Part shown: in pieces, positions 17,627 to 26,920 of the stretch | Layout: each line of letters starts with the position of its first letter | How positions within the stretch are numbered: position 1 is the stretch's first letter | Assembly: GCA_004294005.1 (NCBI GenBank) | Contig: RDZP01000006.1 | Location: 1 to 54,459 of the forward strand | Direction: 5' to 3' | DNA length: 54,459 nt | Source of the DNA: Cytophagia bacterium | Lineage (GTDB): Bacteria; Bacteroidota; Bacteroidia; Cytophagales; Microscillaceae | The notes under the pieces: generated by a model | What the model was told of the DNA's origin: nothing | Seen by the model: only the letters and a program-made list of their open reading frames with translations | Database searches by the model: none | Made by a program: the position numbers and the translations under genes

Positions 17627-18706
17627 ATGCAAAATATATATTTTACGCCTGGTCCTGCTGCCATTTTTCCAACGCTTTCAAAACATATTCAAGAAGCGTT
17701 TGAGTTGCAAATTCCGTCTATTTCTCATAGAAGTGAAACATTTAGAAAAATTTATCAAGAATGTTATCAAGGTTTAAAACAATTATTCAACTTACCTGAT
17801 AATACGGCAGTTGTGTTCGCAAGTTCTGCTACTGAAATTTGGGAGAGATTGATTTGGTCTTGTGTTGAAAATCATTCTTTGCATTTAATTAATGGTGCTT
17901 TTTCAAAAAAATTTTATGAAACTGCTCAACAATTACAAAAAAAACCTTCTTTTTATGAGGTAGAAGCAGGAAAAGGTTTTGATATTTCAACCATTCAAAT
18001 AGAAAAAAACATAGAACTTTTAGCACTTACGCACAACGAAACAAGTACGGGAGTAAGTATGCCTGTGGAAGATATACACCGATTGGCAGAACAAAATGAG
18101 CAAGGAATTACGGCTTTGGATATTGTTTCGTCTGCTCCTTATGCTGCGATAGATTTTCGAAAAGTAGATACTGCATTTTTTTCAGTACAAAAATCTTTTG
18201 GACTTCCTGCGGGCTTGGGTGTATGGATTGTCAATGAAAAATGTGTTAAAAAATCAGCCATTTTAGAAAAAAAAGGACTTTTGACAGGTACTTATCATCG
18301 ACTTACACAGTTTTGGAAATATTTTGAAAAATTTGAAACACCTTCTACGCCTAATGTTTTGGCTATTTATCTGCTCAATAAAGTAACGCAAGATATGTTA
18401 AAAATGGGAATTGAAAACATCAGAATACAAACGGAGCAAAAAGCAAAAAAGTTATATGATTTGTTAGAAAATCACGATTATTTGGAAGCATTTGTAAAAA
18501 ATAAAGCACATCAATCCAAAACTGTGGTAGTTGCTAATGTAAAAAATGGTGAATCAACTTCTATTCTCAAAAAATTAAAAGAAAAAAATATGGTAGTTGG
18601 AAGTGGTTATGGCGAATTTAAAAATGCACATTTGAGAATTGCTAATTTTATTGCTAATGAGGAAGTTTATATTGATGCTTTGATAAATGAATTGAAAAAT
18701 AATTAA
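17627..18706 (+). CDS. SerC-like class V aminotransferase
   Basis: A PLP enzyme of 359 residues. NIYFTPGPAAIFPTLSKHIQEA and SISHRSETFRKIYQE match the start of phosphoserine aminotransferases; LTHNETSTGVSMP and ALDIVSSAPYAAIDF hold the cofactor pocket, and the Schiff-base lysine is in SVQKSFGLPAGLGVWIV. It is shorter and more diverged than housekeeping SerC in places, so it may be true SerC (3-phosphohydroxypyruvate transamination) or a related alanine-glyoxylate-type enzyme. No serA neighbour is present. It sits in a three-gene operon with a BlaI-type repressor and an amine oxidase. Confidence 0.8.
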   Translation: MQNIYFTPGPAAIFPTLSKHIQEAFELQIPSISHRSETFRKIYQECYQGLKQLFNLPDNTAVVFASSATEIWERLIWSCVENHSLHLINGAFSKKFYETAQQLQKKPSFYEVEAGKGFDISTIQIEKNIELLALTHNETSTGVSMPVEDIHRLAEQNEQGITALDIVSSAPYAAIDFRKVDTAFFSVQKSFGLPAGLGVWIVNEKCVKKSAILEKKGLLTGTYHRLTQFWKYFEKFETPSTPNVLAIYLLNKVTQDMLKMGIENIRIQTEQKAKKLYDLLENHDYLEAFVKNKAHQSKTVVVANVKNGESTSILKKLKEKNMVVGSGYGEFKNAHLRIANFIANEEVYIDALINELKNN

Positions 18707-18715
18707 GCAAAACTG

Positions 18716-20056
18716 ATGAAAAACAAACAAATTATCAACACACTCAAAAAAGGTTTTCCAAAAAGTGAGCATCTAAAAGAAGAAACAATTATCATCATAG
18801 GTGCAGGAATTGCAGGTTTGACTGCTGGTCAAATTTTACATCACTCAGGTGCAAAAGTTATTATTTTGGAGGCACAAAATCTTTTAGGTGGACGTATTAA
18901 AGCTTTAGAGAATTTTACTGATTCACCAATCGAATTAGGTGCTGAATTTGTGCATGGAGAAAATTCTGCTTGGTTTCAATTATTAAAAAAGAATAAAATC
19001 AAGTTAGAAAATATTGAAGATAAATTTTGGGAGTTTTATAGCATCAATGGTGAATTTTGGAGTGAAGAAGATTTATTAAAAACGGAAGAGTTTAAAGATT
19101 TAATTCGAATCAAAGATAATTTGTATAGTTATAGAGGCAAGGAAATGAGTATTAAAGCCTATTTGGAACAGACAGAAGAATTGGCAGATGAGGGAATTGC
19201 AGTGTTAGAAAATTGGCTCTCTGCTGAATATGGTGATAGTCTAAAAAATATTTCTTTGCCTGCTTTTGCACGCAGTGGAAGGGCTTGGCAAGCGGGACAG
19301 AAAAATTATACTTTACCAAAAAATACTTTTTTTGAAGTATTACATATTACTTTTGAGAATATTTTGTCTTTGATTCAATATGAAAAAATAGTGAATGAAA
19401 TAGATTATTCTGATACAATCATAAAAGTAAAAACGATTGATAATCAAGTGTTTGAAGCAAATAAAGTTATTTTAACTGTGCCAATTAGCATTCTTCAAAA
19501 AAATAAAATTATGTTCAAACCTGATTTGCCTTTGAGAAGAAAAGAAGCAATCAATCATCTAAAAATTGCACCTGTTATTAAAGTGATTTTACGATTTTCA
19601 CAAAATTTCTGGGGCAATGAATTAAGTGGTTTTTATAGTGCTTATCCACATATTATTAATTTCTATCCATCAGCAAAAACAGAAAAAGAACATATTTTGA
19701 CTGCATTTTTAGCAGGTAAAGAAGGTTATTATTTTCAGGAGTTAGAAAAAAATAAAAAAAATGAGGGTATTAATTTTTTATTAGAACTTTTGTGTGATAC
19801 TTTTCATAATAGAATACCTAATTTTAGCTTTGAAAAATCTTATTTGATAGATTGGAGTGAAATTCCATATATTGAAGGCGGGTATTCAGTGCCAGCATCA
19901 AATTCATATTTTTGGCGTAAAAAATTAGCTTTACCCTTAAAAAATCAACTTTTTTGGGCAGGTGAAGCCACTTCTGCCAGACATTCTGCAAGTGTGAATG
20001 GTGCTTTGGAAACGGGTTTTAGAGCAGCAAAACAAGTTTGGATAGGAGAGGAGTAA
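18716..20056 (+). CDS. Flavin-containing amine oxidase family protein
   Basis: A 446-residue FAD enzyme. The dinucleotide motif IIIIGAGIAGLTAGQILHHSG (~25-45) is followed by LEAQNLLGGRI and IELGAEFVHG, which is diagnostic of the monoamine/polyamine oxidase and LSD1-like group. The C-terminal FAD motif LFWAGEATSARHSASVNGALETGFRAA is complete. No signal peptide is visible, so it is likely cytoplasmic. It begins 9 bases after the aminotransferase gene and ends the operon. The substrate could be a polyamine, an aromatic amine or an amino acid. Confidence 0.85.
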   Translation: MKNKQIINTLKKGFPKSEHLKEETIIIIGAGIAGLTAGQILHHSGAKVIILEAQNLLGGRIKALENFTDSPIELGAEFVHGENSAWFQLLKKNKIKLENIEDKFWEFYSINGEFWSEEDLLKTEEFKDLIRIKDNLYSYRGKEMSIKAYLEQTEELADEGIAVLENWLSAEYGDSLKNISLPAFARSGRAWQAGQKNYTLPKNTFFEVLHITFENILSLIQYEKIVNEIDYSDTIIKVKTIDNQVFEANKVILTVPISILQKNKIMFKPDLPLRRKEAINHLKIAPVIKVILRFSQNFWGNELSGFYSAYPHIINFYPSAKTEKEHILTAFLAGKEGYYFQELEKNKKNEGINFLLELLCDTFHNRIPNFSFEKSYLIDWSEIPYIEGGYSVPASNSYFWRKKLALPLKNQLFWAGEATSARHSASVNGALETGFRAAKQVWIGEE

Positions 20057-20183
20057 ATTTTTAATTACATAACTATCTTTGTATAGGTTTTTATTTATAC
20101 CTTATTTTTAGAAAAACTCATTCTTATAATTATTATTTTTTTTTTTTTTTTTATAAATATTTGGAAATTAAAAAAAATATTCT

Positions 20184-20191
20184 CACCTTTG
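20184..20191 (+). promoter_or_regulatory. Likely -7 box (CACCTTTG) for the SRP RNA gene
   Basis: CACCTTTG differs from TAnnTTTG in one base and ends just before the expected 5' end of the SRP RNA. Confidence 0.4.
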
Positions 20192-20283
20192 CACTGCAAG
20201 TCAGTTAATCCAGCTCCTTTTGAATCCCCCAGGTCTTGACCGAAGCAAGGGTAGTTAGTTGAGCGGATTGTTCTGGCTTGTTT
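20192..20283 (+). ncRNA. ffs: Signal recognition particle RNA (small bacterial 4.5S type)
   Basis: The ~92-nt RNA binds Ffh and directs membrane-protein mRNA-ribosome complexes to the translocon. The ends pair (GCAAGTCAG near the 5' end with CTGGCTTG at the 3' end; AATCC..GCTC with GAGCGGATT), and the middle carries the Ffh-binding domain CCCCCAGGTC...GAAGCAAGGG. The apical part reads GGTCTTGACC instead of the usual CCGGAAGG. A T run follows at 20281. Assigned by recognised sequence and pairing, not by a covariance model. Confidence 0.9.
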
Positions 20284-20324
20284 TTTTCGATTTATAGTAA
20301 ATATTTACATATAGAAATTTATAT

Positions 20325-20371
20325 AAAAAGCACAAGAAACATACAAATAGAATGTTTTTTGTGCTTTTTTT
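20325..20371. terminator. Bidirectional terminator between SRP RNA and thioredoxin-family gene
   Basis: AAAAAGCACAAGAAACAT pairs with ATGTTTTTTGTGCTTTTTT (one mismatch). A and T runs on both sides let it end transcription from either direction. Confidence 0.75.
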
Positions 20372-20385
20372 ATAGAAAATTTTTT

Positions 20386-21549
20386 TTATTTTAATTCTTG
20401 AATATATTTTTCTGCTTGTTTTGTTTCTTGAGCATCTTTTGCAATAGATTTTGCTTCTTCTGCTTTTGCCAATGCTTCTTTTTTATATCCTAATCTTTTT
20501 AAAATATCTACTGTATTGAGCATATTAGCGGTATTTTTTTCCATACTTTCTACTCTTTCTGACCATACTTTTATTTTTTGTAGTATAAGTGCATTATCTT
20601 TTGGTGATTGTAAGAAATTACTAATAGATGCGTTTATTTCTTTGCTGTTTATACAATATTTTGAATAATAAATATCCATATATTTAAACATATTATCACT
20701 TTCAAAATTTTGGGCATATACCATATCTATTTTTGCATTGATAGCAGGAGCATCAATTGGATATTTTTTTTGTATTTTTGTTTTGATGTTTTCTACTTTT
20801 TTTGCAACTTCCTCTTTTATGGCAAAAGCTTCTTTTAAATCAGGAGTATAGACTTCCAAAATAAGTTGTTTCAAAATAATTTCCCCTGATTTAATTTGTA
20901 ATACTTTTTCTCTATTTTGATAGGCATAATCAAGATATTTAGTTTTTTTGAGTGCAGCAAAATATAAAAATTCAAGATTTTCTGCGGTAATATGTTGTTC
21001 TTGTGGAATATTATTGAGATATTTTTGTGCTACATTGCTTGCTTCTCCCATATCATTTGTTTTCAAAAATTCATACATATACGCTTTGGCAAATGCTGCA
21101 TCTTTGGAATCTTTTTTAAAGTTTGTTTTTGCAGTTTCTAATTCAGGACTTTTTTGGACGATTCGTCTTCCTAAATTTAAAAATTGTGAAACGCCCAAAC
21201 TACCCACATTTTTATTGACTACTTTAAGGTCAGCATCAAAATAAATCAAAGTGGGGTACGCATCTACAGAATATTTCGAAGCAAAAGCAGTTCCTTCTTT
21301 TTCCATATCAATTTTCACAGATATAAAATTAGTGTTATAAAATTCTCCTACTGTTACATCTGTAAATACTTCTTTTGCCATTTGTTTACAAGGACCACAC
21401 CAATCCGCATAAGCATCTACAAAAATATGCTTTTTTTCTTGTTTTGCTCTCGCTTGAGCAGATTCCCAACTTTTTTCAAACACGATTTGAGCATAAGATA
21501 AATTGCTCAAAATCATAAAAACACATAAAATAAAGACGTTAAATTTCAT
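20386..21549 (-). CDS. Exported thioredoxin-family protein with helical C-terminus
   Basis: A 387-residue protein with a signal peptide (cleavage near SYAQIVF, ~20), a thioredoxin fold with the active site YADWCGPCKQM (C51/C54) and the cis-proline VDAYPTLIYFD, then about 240 residues of helical, TPR-like repeats. The CGPC site suggests a periplasmic thiol reductant or disulfide-exchange protein; the helical part may bind a client. It is single and convergent with the SRP RNA. Confidence 0.88.
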   Translation of the reverse strand: MKFNVFILCVFMILSNLSYAQIVFEKSWESAQARAKQEKKHIFVDAYADWCGPCKQMAKEVFTDVTVGEFYNTNFISVKIDMEKEGTAFASKYSVDAYPTLIYFDADLKVVNKNVGSLGVSQFLNLGRRIVQKSPELETAKTNFKKDSKDAAFAKAYMYEFLKTNDMGEASNVAQKYLNNIPQEQHITAENLEFLYFAALKKTKYLDYAYQNREKVLQIKSGEIILKQLILEVYTPDLKEAFAIKEEVAKKVENIKTKIQKKYPIDAPAINAKIDMVYAQNFESDNMFKYMDIYYSKYCINSKEINASISNFLQSPKDNALILQKIKVWSERVESMEKNTANMLNTVDILKRLGYKKEALAKAEEAKSIAKDAQETKQAEKYIQELK

Positions 21550-21582
21550 TGTTAAAAATTATTTTGATGATTATTAGTTCTG

Positions 21583-21590
21583 CAAAGTTA
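21583..21590 (-). promoter_or_regulatory. -7 box (TAACTTTG) for the thioredoxin-family gene
   Basis: The minus strand reads TAACTTTG followed by CAG, 34 bases before the start codon; an exact TAnnTTTG match. Confidence 0.55.
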
Positions 21591-21785
21591 AATAAAAAAA
21601 ATATTTTTTTTAACATTTTTTCTAACATTTTTTTATTATAATTATCATAATCAAATAAAAAAGCATAAAAAATAAGGAACTAATAAATTTTCCACAATAA
21701 AAATAAATAATTTTTTGTAATAAAATTATTTATTTCAACACTTATCAGTGAAATAAATTAAAATAAATTAAAAATAAATTTTCTC

Positions 21786-23141
21786 ATGGCATCTGCTACC
21801 TCAAAACGTAAAAAAAATAATTTTCTAAAATATTTATTGTTGTCTGGTGGTATTTTTATCTTTTCTATTGTTTTGGCTCGCTCTATGGGCTGGATTGGAC
21901 AGGAAAAATCGATAGAAGTATATACCGCCAAAGCACAATTCAATGAAATCACAGAAAAAGTAACTTCATCAGGAAAAATTCAACCTGAAACAGAAGTGAA
22001 AATCAGCCCTGAAGTATCAGGTGAAATTGTTGAAGTATTAATAAAAGAAGGTGATTCTGTACGTCAAGGTCAATTATTGTTGCGTATTCGTCCTGATATT
22101 TTGAGAGATGTAGTGGAAGGTGCAAGGGCAAATTTCAATGTAACACGTTCTAATTTGGCTCAAAATGAAACACAACTTGCACAAAGACAAGCTGAATTAT
22201 CACGCTCAAAAATAGAGTTTGAAAGAGCAAAAAAACTATTTGAAGAAAAAGTTACTTCTGAAATAGATTTTTTACAAGCAAAAACGAATTATGAGGTTTT
22301 ACAGCAACAAGTAACTGCTGCACAAAGAAGTATTGATGCTTCGCGTTACAATACTCAAAGTTCACAAGCAAACCTTAACCAGAATATTAACAATTTATCT
22401 CGTACTGAAATTTATGCACCTATCAATGGTACAATTTCAAAATTAGCAGTTGAAAAAGGTGAAAAAGTAGTAGGAACGGCACAAATGGCAGGTACAGAAA
22501 TGCTACGTTTGGCAAATTTGACGGTAATGGAAGTAGAAGTTGATGTGAATGAAAATGATATTATAAAAGTAAAACGTGGGCAAAGAGTAGTGATAGAAGT
22601 AGATTCTTATTCTTCAACGAATAGAAAATTTGAAGGAATTGTTACTGAAATTGCCAATAGTGCTAATGCAACTTTGACCGCTGATGCAGTTACAGAATTT
22701 AAGGTTAAGATAAGAATGTTAAATGAATCTTACCAAGATTTACAAGCAAAAAGTGCTAATTTATCACCTTTTAGACCTGGAATGACGGCTTCTGTAGAAA
22801 TTATTACGCAGAAAAAAGACAAAGTTTTGTCTGTTCCAATTGCCGCTGTTACGACAAGAAATGCTGAAGACAAAGACAAAAAAGATAAAAAAGACGAAAA
22901 CACAAACACAAATACCGAACAAAAGAAACGAATTGAAAAAATCAAACAATATGTGTTTATCTATAATGCAAAAGAAGAAAAAACAGAATTGCGTGAGGTA
23001 GAAACGGGTGCAAGTGATTTTGAAAATATCGAAATTACAAAAGGCTTAAAAGAAGGTGAGGAAGTACTTGTTGGTCCTTATAATGCTGTTACAAAAACAT
23101 TGAAAGATAAGCAAAAAGTTAAAAAAATAACGAAAAAATAG
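21786..23141 (+). CDS. RND/MacA-type periplasmic efflux adaptor
   Basis: A 451-residue membrane-fusion protein. One N-terminal anchor (~14-32) is followed by the biotinyl-lipoyl half (VSGEIVEVLIKEGDSVRQGQLLLRI), a long coiled hairpin (~110-200), the second lipoyl half (YAPINGTISKLAVEKGEKVVG) and beta-barrel regions. A Lys/Asp-rich linker (EDKDKKDKKDENTNTN, ~360) interrupts the membrane-proximal domain. Such adaptors join an inner-membrane pump to a TolC-type channel, but neither a MacB/RND pump nor TolC gene is in the window. Confidence 0.88.
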   Translation: MASATSKRKKNNFLKYLLLSGGIFIFSIVLARSMGWIGQEKSIEVYTAKAQFNEITEKVTSSGKIQPETEVKISPEVSGEIVEVLIKEGDSVRQGQLLLRIRPDILRDVVEGARANFNVTRSNLAQNETQLAQRQAELSRSKIEFERAKKLFEEKVTSEIDFLQAKTNYEVLQQQVTAAQRSIDASRYNTQSSQANLNQNINNLSRTEIYAPINGTISKLAVEKGEKVVGTAQMAGTEMLRLANLTVMEVEVDVNENDIIKVKRGQRVVIEVDSYSSTNRKFEGIVTEIANSANATLTADAVTEFKVKIRMLNESYQDLQAKSANLSPFRPGMTASVEIITQKKDKVLSVPIAAVTTRNAEDKDKKDKKDENTNTNTEQKKRIEKIKQYVFIYNAKEEKTELREVETGASDFENIEITKGLKEGEEVLVGPYNAVTKTLKDKQKVKKITKK

Positions 23142-23159
23142 TCTAACTATTTAGATTTT

Positions 23160-23293
23160 TTTGGTGCAAGCGTGGACGCTTGCACCAGTTTTTATCTTGT
23201 GCAAGCGTCCACGCTTGCACCAGTTTTTATCTTGTGCAAGCGTCCACGCTTACACCAGTTTTTATCTTGTGCAAGCGTCCACGCTTGCACAAG
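23160..23293. repeat. Array of a palindromic repeat, 35-bp period (family A)
   Basis: Four copies of GTGCAAGCGTCCACGCTTGCAC-type palindromes (the first in opposite orientation, GTGGAC centre), separated by CAGTTTTTATCTT. Copies 2-4 repeat every 35 bases with one substitution. The same motif occurs in two copies at 30585-30646. The ORF-track entry at 23161 is only a translation of this repeat. Confidence 0.9.
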
Positions 23294-23305
23294 TTGTTAA
23301 AATAA

Positions 23306-23345
23306 AAAAAACGCATAATTTTTTAAGTTATGCGTTTTTTTATTT
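23306..23345. terminator. Bidirectional terminator between adaptor gene and ileS
   Basis: AAAAAACGCATAA and TTATGCGTTTTTT form a 13-bp stem with A/T runs on both sides; it serves both convergent genes. Confidence 0.85.
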
Positions 23346-23361
23346 TGATATTCTCAGAAAT

Positions 23362-26300
23362 CTATCCAACCACTTTGATTGCTACTTCAAAACTATGTTG
23401 CTCGATTTCAAATAAAGTAATATTTTCAATACTTTCTACCTTCTCGATTTGTAATGCCTGCGTTTCTGTTTTGATGTATTCTTCAAATTCATTAATCGCT
23501 TTTTCAATGTCGCTTGAAAGTGTTTTTTGCACAATTTTGATATTGATTTTATCCAATACTTCTAAACCTGAATCTTTACGTAAATTTTGTAAACGATTGA
23601 CTACATCTCTTGCAATACCTTCATTGATGAGAACAGAAGTAAGTTGTGTATCTAAAGCAACCGTTAAATTACCATCATTTGCGACTGAAAAACCTTGTAC
23701 TTCTTGCGAACTTATCAACAAATCCTCTAAATCGATGCGGAAATTATTTTTCTGAATAAATCCATTTTTTTCTGTCAAAGTAATTTCATCACTCGTCATT
23801 TCATTCACTAAGGCAGTAACTTCTTTCATTTGTGTTTTGTATTTTACACTTAATGTTTTGAAATTTGGTTTTACATTTTTAACCAAAATTCCTGCATCAT
23901 CATTGATAAATTCAATATTTTTGATGTTTGTTTCTGATTTAATAACCTCTTTGACCGCTTCAATTTGTTTTTGAATTTTTTTATCCAAAACAGGAATTAA
24001 AATTCTTGACAAAGGAAGACGTACACGCATAGATGCCTTTTTGCGCAAGGCGTGTGTCAGTGAAGAAATTTTTTGTGCATACTCCATTTTTTCCTCCAAA
24101 TCTTTGTCTATTCTATTTTCTTCTGCTTTTGTAAAATAAGTAAGATGAACAGAATCGTATTGCAAAGGTGTTTTATTGGCTTTTGCTGCTATTTTCAAAG
24201 GTTTTGTCAAATCTTGGTATAATCTTTCTGCAAAAAACGGAGCCACAGGCGACATCAACTGCCCAACTACCATCAAACATTCATACAAAGTTTCATAAGC
24301 GGCTTTTTTATCAGCATTCATTTCTCCTTGCCAAAAACGTTTACGACAAAGTCTGACATACCAATTAGAAAGTTGCTCATTTACAAAATAATCAATCAAT
24401 CTTGTGGCTTGTGTAGCATCATATTTATCATAAGACTCTGTAACATTTTTTATCAACGATTGTAAAACCGAAATAATCCATCTATCCAATTCAGTTCTAT
24501 TTTCGATAGGAATTATATTTTGTTCATCCAATGTAAAACTATCAATATTGGCATACAAAGCAAAAAATGAATAAGTGTTGTATAATGTACCAAAAAATCT
24601 TCTTTTTACTTCTGCAATTCCTTCTAAATTAAATTTTAAATTATCCCAAGGATTAGAATTATTGACAATGTACCAACGTGTTGCATCTGCACCATAATTT
24701 GTCATTGTTTCGAATGGGTCAACTATATTACCCAAGCGTTTAGACATCTTTACGCCATTTTTATCTAATACCAAACCTGTAGAAAGTACATTTTTGAAAG
24801 CTGGTTTATCAAAAATCATCACTGCAATAGCGTGTAAAGTAAAAAACCAACCTCTTGTTTGGTCAACACCTTCAGAAATAAAATCAGCAGGAAATTTTTT
24901 CTCTAACAATTCTTTACTTCCTTCTTTGTTAGGATAACCTAATTGTGCATAAGGCATTGAGCCTGAATCAAACCAAACATCAATTAAATCAGTTTCTCTC
25001 AACATTTTTTGACCTGTTGGAGATACCAAAATAATCGTATCGATATAAGGACGATGAAGGTCAAAATTTGTATTTTGATATGGATTTTCGGTCATTATAC
25101 CTGCTTTGATAGATTTTTCGATTTCTTTTGATAAATCTTCTATGCTTCCAATGCAAATTTCTTCCTTTCCATCTTCACTTCTCCAAATTGGTAATGGTAT
25201 TCCCCAATAACGTTGTCTTGATAAATTCCAATCCACTAAATTTTCTAACCAATTTCCAAATCTTCCTGTTCCTGTACTTTCAGGCTGCCAATTAATTTCT
25301 TTATTTTTTTCGACTAATTTATCTTTCATTGCTGTTGTACGTATAAACCAAGAATCCAAAGGATAATATAAAATTGGTTTATCTGTTCTCCAACAATGTG
25401 GATAAGGGTGTTCATATTTTTCTACTTTAAAGGCTTTATTTTCAGTCTTTAATTTGATAGCAATTCTTACATCAACCGATTTATACTCTTTATTTTGTGT
25501 GATTTTATCGTCCTCATATTCTGCTTTTACATATTCGCCTGCAAAATCTGTAACTTCTTTCACAAAACGTCCTTGTTTATCTACCAAAGGAACTTCTGTA
25601 TCATTTTCATCTTTGACCAAAATTGCAGGAATATTATTTTGTTGCGACACTCTAAAGTCATCAGCACCAAAAGTTGGGGCAGTATGTACGATGCCTGTTC
25701 CATCTTCTGTGGTTACAAAATCACCTAAAATTGTTCTAAAAGCAGGTTTTTTGGGTTTTACATAAGGTAATAATTGTTCATAATCAAGGTTTGATAAATT
25801 TTTTCCTTTGTATTCTGCCAAGATTTTGTAAGGCAAAACTTTATCGCCTTGTTTGTATTCTAAGACTATTTCTTTTCCTTTTTCGGTGAAATATTTAGCC
25901 ATCAAATCTTTTGCTAAAATAACAATTTGTGGCAAAAAAGTATAAATATTAAATGTTTGTACGATAACATAATCGATATTTCCTCCTAAAGTCAAAGCAG
26001 CGTTAGAGGGAAGTGTCCAAGGTGTGGTCGTCCAAGCCAAAAAATAAATTGGTAAATTATCTTTGTTTAATTCAAATAAAAATGCTGATTTTTCATTTTG
26101 AATTGCTTTAAATTGTGCCACTATTGTTGTATCAGTTACGTTTTTGTAGCAGCCCGGTTGATTCAATTCGTGAGAACTTAAACCTGTACCTGCTTTGGGC
26201 GAATAAGGTTGAATTGTATAGCCTTTGTACAATAGATTTTTTTTGTGTAATTCTCCTAACAAATACCAAACAGACTCGATGTATTGATTTTCATAGGTGA

Positions 26301-26748
26301 TATAAGGATTATCCATATCTACCCAATAACCCATTTTTTCAGTAAGATTTTTCCAAATATCAGTGAATTTCATCACTGTTTCTCTGCATTTTTGATTGTA
26401 TTCTTCGACAGATATTTTCTTACCAATATCATCTTTTGTGATAGATAATTCTTTTTCTACTTGTAATTCGACAGGCAATCCGTGTGTATCCCAACCTGCT
26501 TTTCTTTCTACTTGAAAGCCTTGTAATGTTTTATAACGACAAAATAAATCTTTGATAGTACGCGCCATTACATGATGTATGCCGGGCATTCCGTTAGCAG
26601 AAGGAGGTCCTTCATAAAACACAAAACTTTGTTTTCCTTCTCTTTCATTGATAGATTGTTGAAATGTTTTATTGCTTTCCCACAATGCTAATATATTTTT
26701 TTCTACTTCGTTATGGTCATAGCCACGATATTCAGGGTAATTTTTCAT
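23362..26748 (-). CDS. ileS: Isoleucyl-tRNA synthetase, type 2, with GIHH in place of HIGH
   Basis: Charges tRNA-Ile in the cytoplasm. The 1128-residue length and KMSKR (667-671, in GVKMSKRLGN) point to the eukaryote-like type 2 enzyme. The editing domain (TTPWTLPSNAALTLGG) and anticodon-binding region (LDRWIISVLQSL) are present. The ATP-binding signature, HIGH in most class I synthetases, reads G56-I57-H58-H59 (NGMPGIHHVMARTIKD): the first and third residues are exchanged. The codons (GGC ATA CAT CAT) are unambiguous. Type 2 IleRS enzymes resist mupirocin, and I recall that a GxHH subgroup is reported to be hyper-resistant. The gene is single. Confidence 0.96.
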   Translation of the reverse strand: MKNYPEYRGYDHNEVEKNILALWESNKTFQQSINEREGKQSFVFYEGPPSANGMPGIHHVMARTIKDLFCRYKTLQGFQVERKAGWDTHGLPVELQVEKELSITKDDIGKKISVEEYNQKCRETVMKFTDIWKNLTEKMGYWVDMDNPYITYENQYIESVWYLLGELHKKNLLYKGYTIQPYSPKAGTGLSSHELNQPGCYKNVTDTTIVAQFKAIQNEKSAFLFELNKDNLPIYFLAWTTTPWTLPSNAALTLGGNIDYVIVQTFNIYTFLPQIVILAKDLMAKYFTEKGKEIVLEYKQGDKVLPYKILAEYKGKNLSNLDYEQLLPYVKPKKPAFRTILGDFVTTEDGTGIVHTAPTFGADDFRVSQQNNIPAILVKDENDTEVPLVDKQGRFVKEVTDFAGEYVKAEYEDDKITQNKEYKSVDVRIAIKLKTENKAFKVEKYEHPYPHCWRTDKPILYYPLDSWFIRTTAMKDKLVEKNKEINWQPESTGTGRFGNWLENLVDWNLSRQRYWGIPLPIWRSEDGKEEICIGSIEDLSKEIEKSIKAGIMTENPYQNTNFDLHRPYIDTIILVSPTGQKMLRETDLIDVWFDSGSMPYAQLGYPNKEGSKELLEKKFPADFISEGVDQTRGWFFTLHAIAVMIFDKPAFKNVLSTGLVLDKNGVKMSKRLGNIVDPFETMTNYGADATRWYIVNNSNPWDNLKFNLEGIAEVKRRFFGTLYNTYSFFALYANIDSFTLDEQNIIPIENRTELDRWIISVLQSLIKNVTESYDKYDATQATRLIDYFVNEQLSNWYVRLCRKRFWQGEMNADKKAAYETLYECLMVVGQLMSPVAPFFAERLYQDLTKPLKIAAKANKTPLQYDSVHLTYFTKAEENRIDKDLEEKMEYAQKISSLTHALRKKASMRVRLPLSRILIPVLDKKIQKQIEAVKEVIKSETNIKNIEFINDDAGILVKNVKPNFKTLSVKYKTQMKEVTALVNEMTSDEITLTEKNGFIQKNNFRIDLEDLLISSQEVQGFSVANDGNLTVALDTQLTSVLINEGIARDVVNRLQNLRKDSGLEVLDKINIKIVQKTLSSDIEKAINEFEEYIKTETQALQIEKVESIENITLFEIEQHSFEVAIKVVG

Positions 26749-26789
26749 TGATTAGTTTGTAATTTTTGTTACAAAATTTCATTTTTTTG

Positions 26790-26797
26790 CAAATATA
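26790..26797 (-). promoter_or_regulatory. -7 box (TATATTTG) for ileS
   Basis: The minus strand reads TATATTTG, an exact TAnnTTTG, 42 bases before the start codon. I see no T-box structure in the leader. Confidence 0.5.
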
Positions 26798-26920
26798 AAT
26801 AATTAAAATAAAAAAATAAAAAAAAATTTAATAATTTTAGATAATATCATCAAAAACTAAATAATAAATAAATAAGATTAACGTTACAAAAATAAGTAAA
26901 AAAATTATAGATATAAAAAA

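Noticed and set aside
23160-23293. CRISPR array
   Set aside because: The 35-bp units have identical short separators, no variable spacers, a self-palindromic core and no cas genes nearby.
23161-23415. 84-residue ORF on the plus strand
   Set aside because: It is a translation of the palindromic repeat array and the terminator, running into the end of ileS.
26749-26920. T-box riboswitch before ileS
   Set aside because: The leader is short and A/T-rich, with no specifier or antiterminator-like sequence; T-boxes are also not typical of Bacteroidota.
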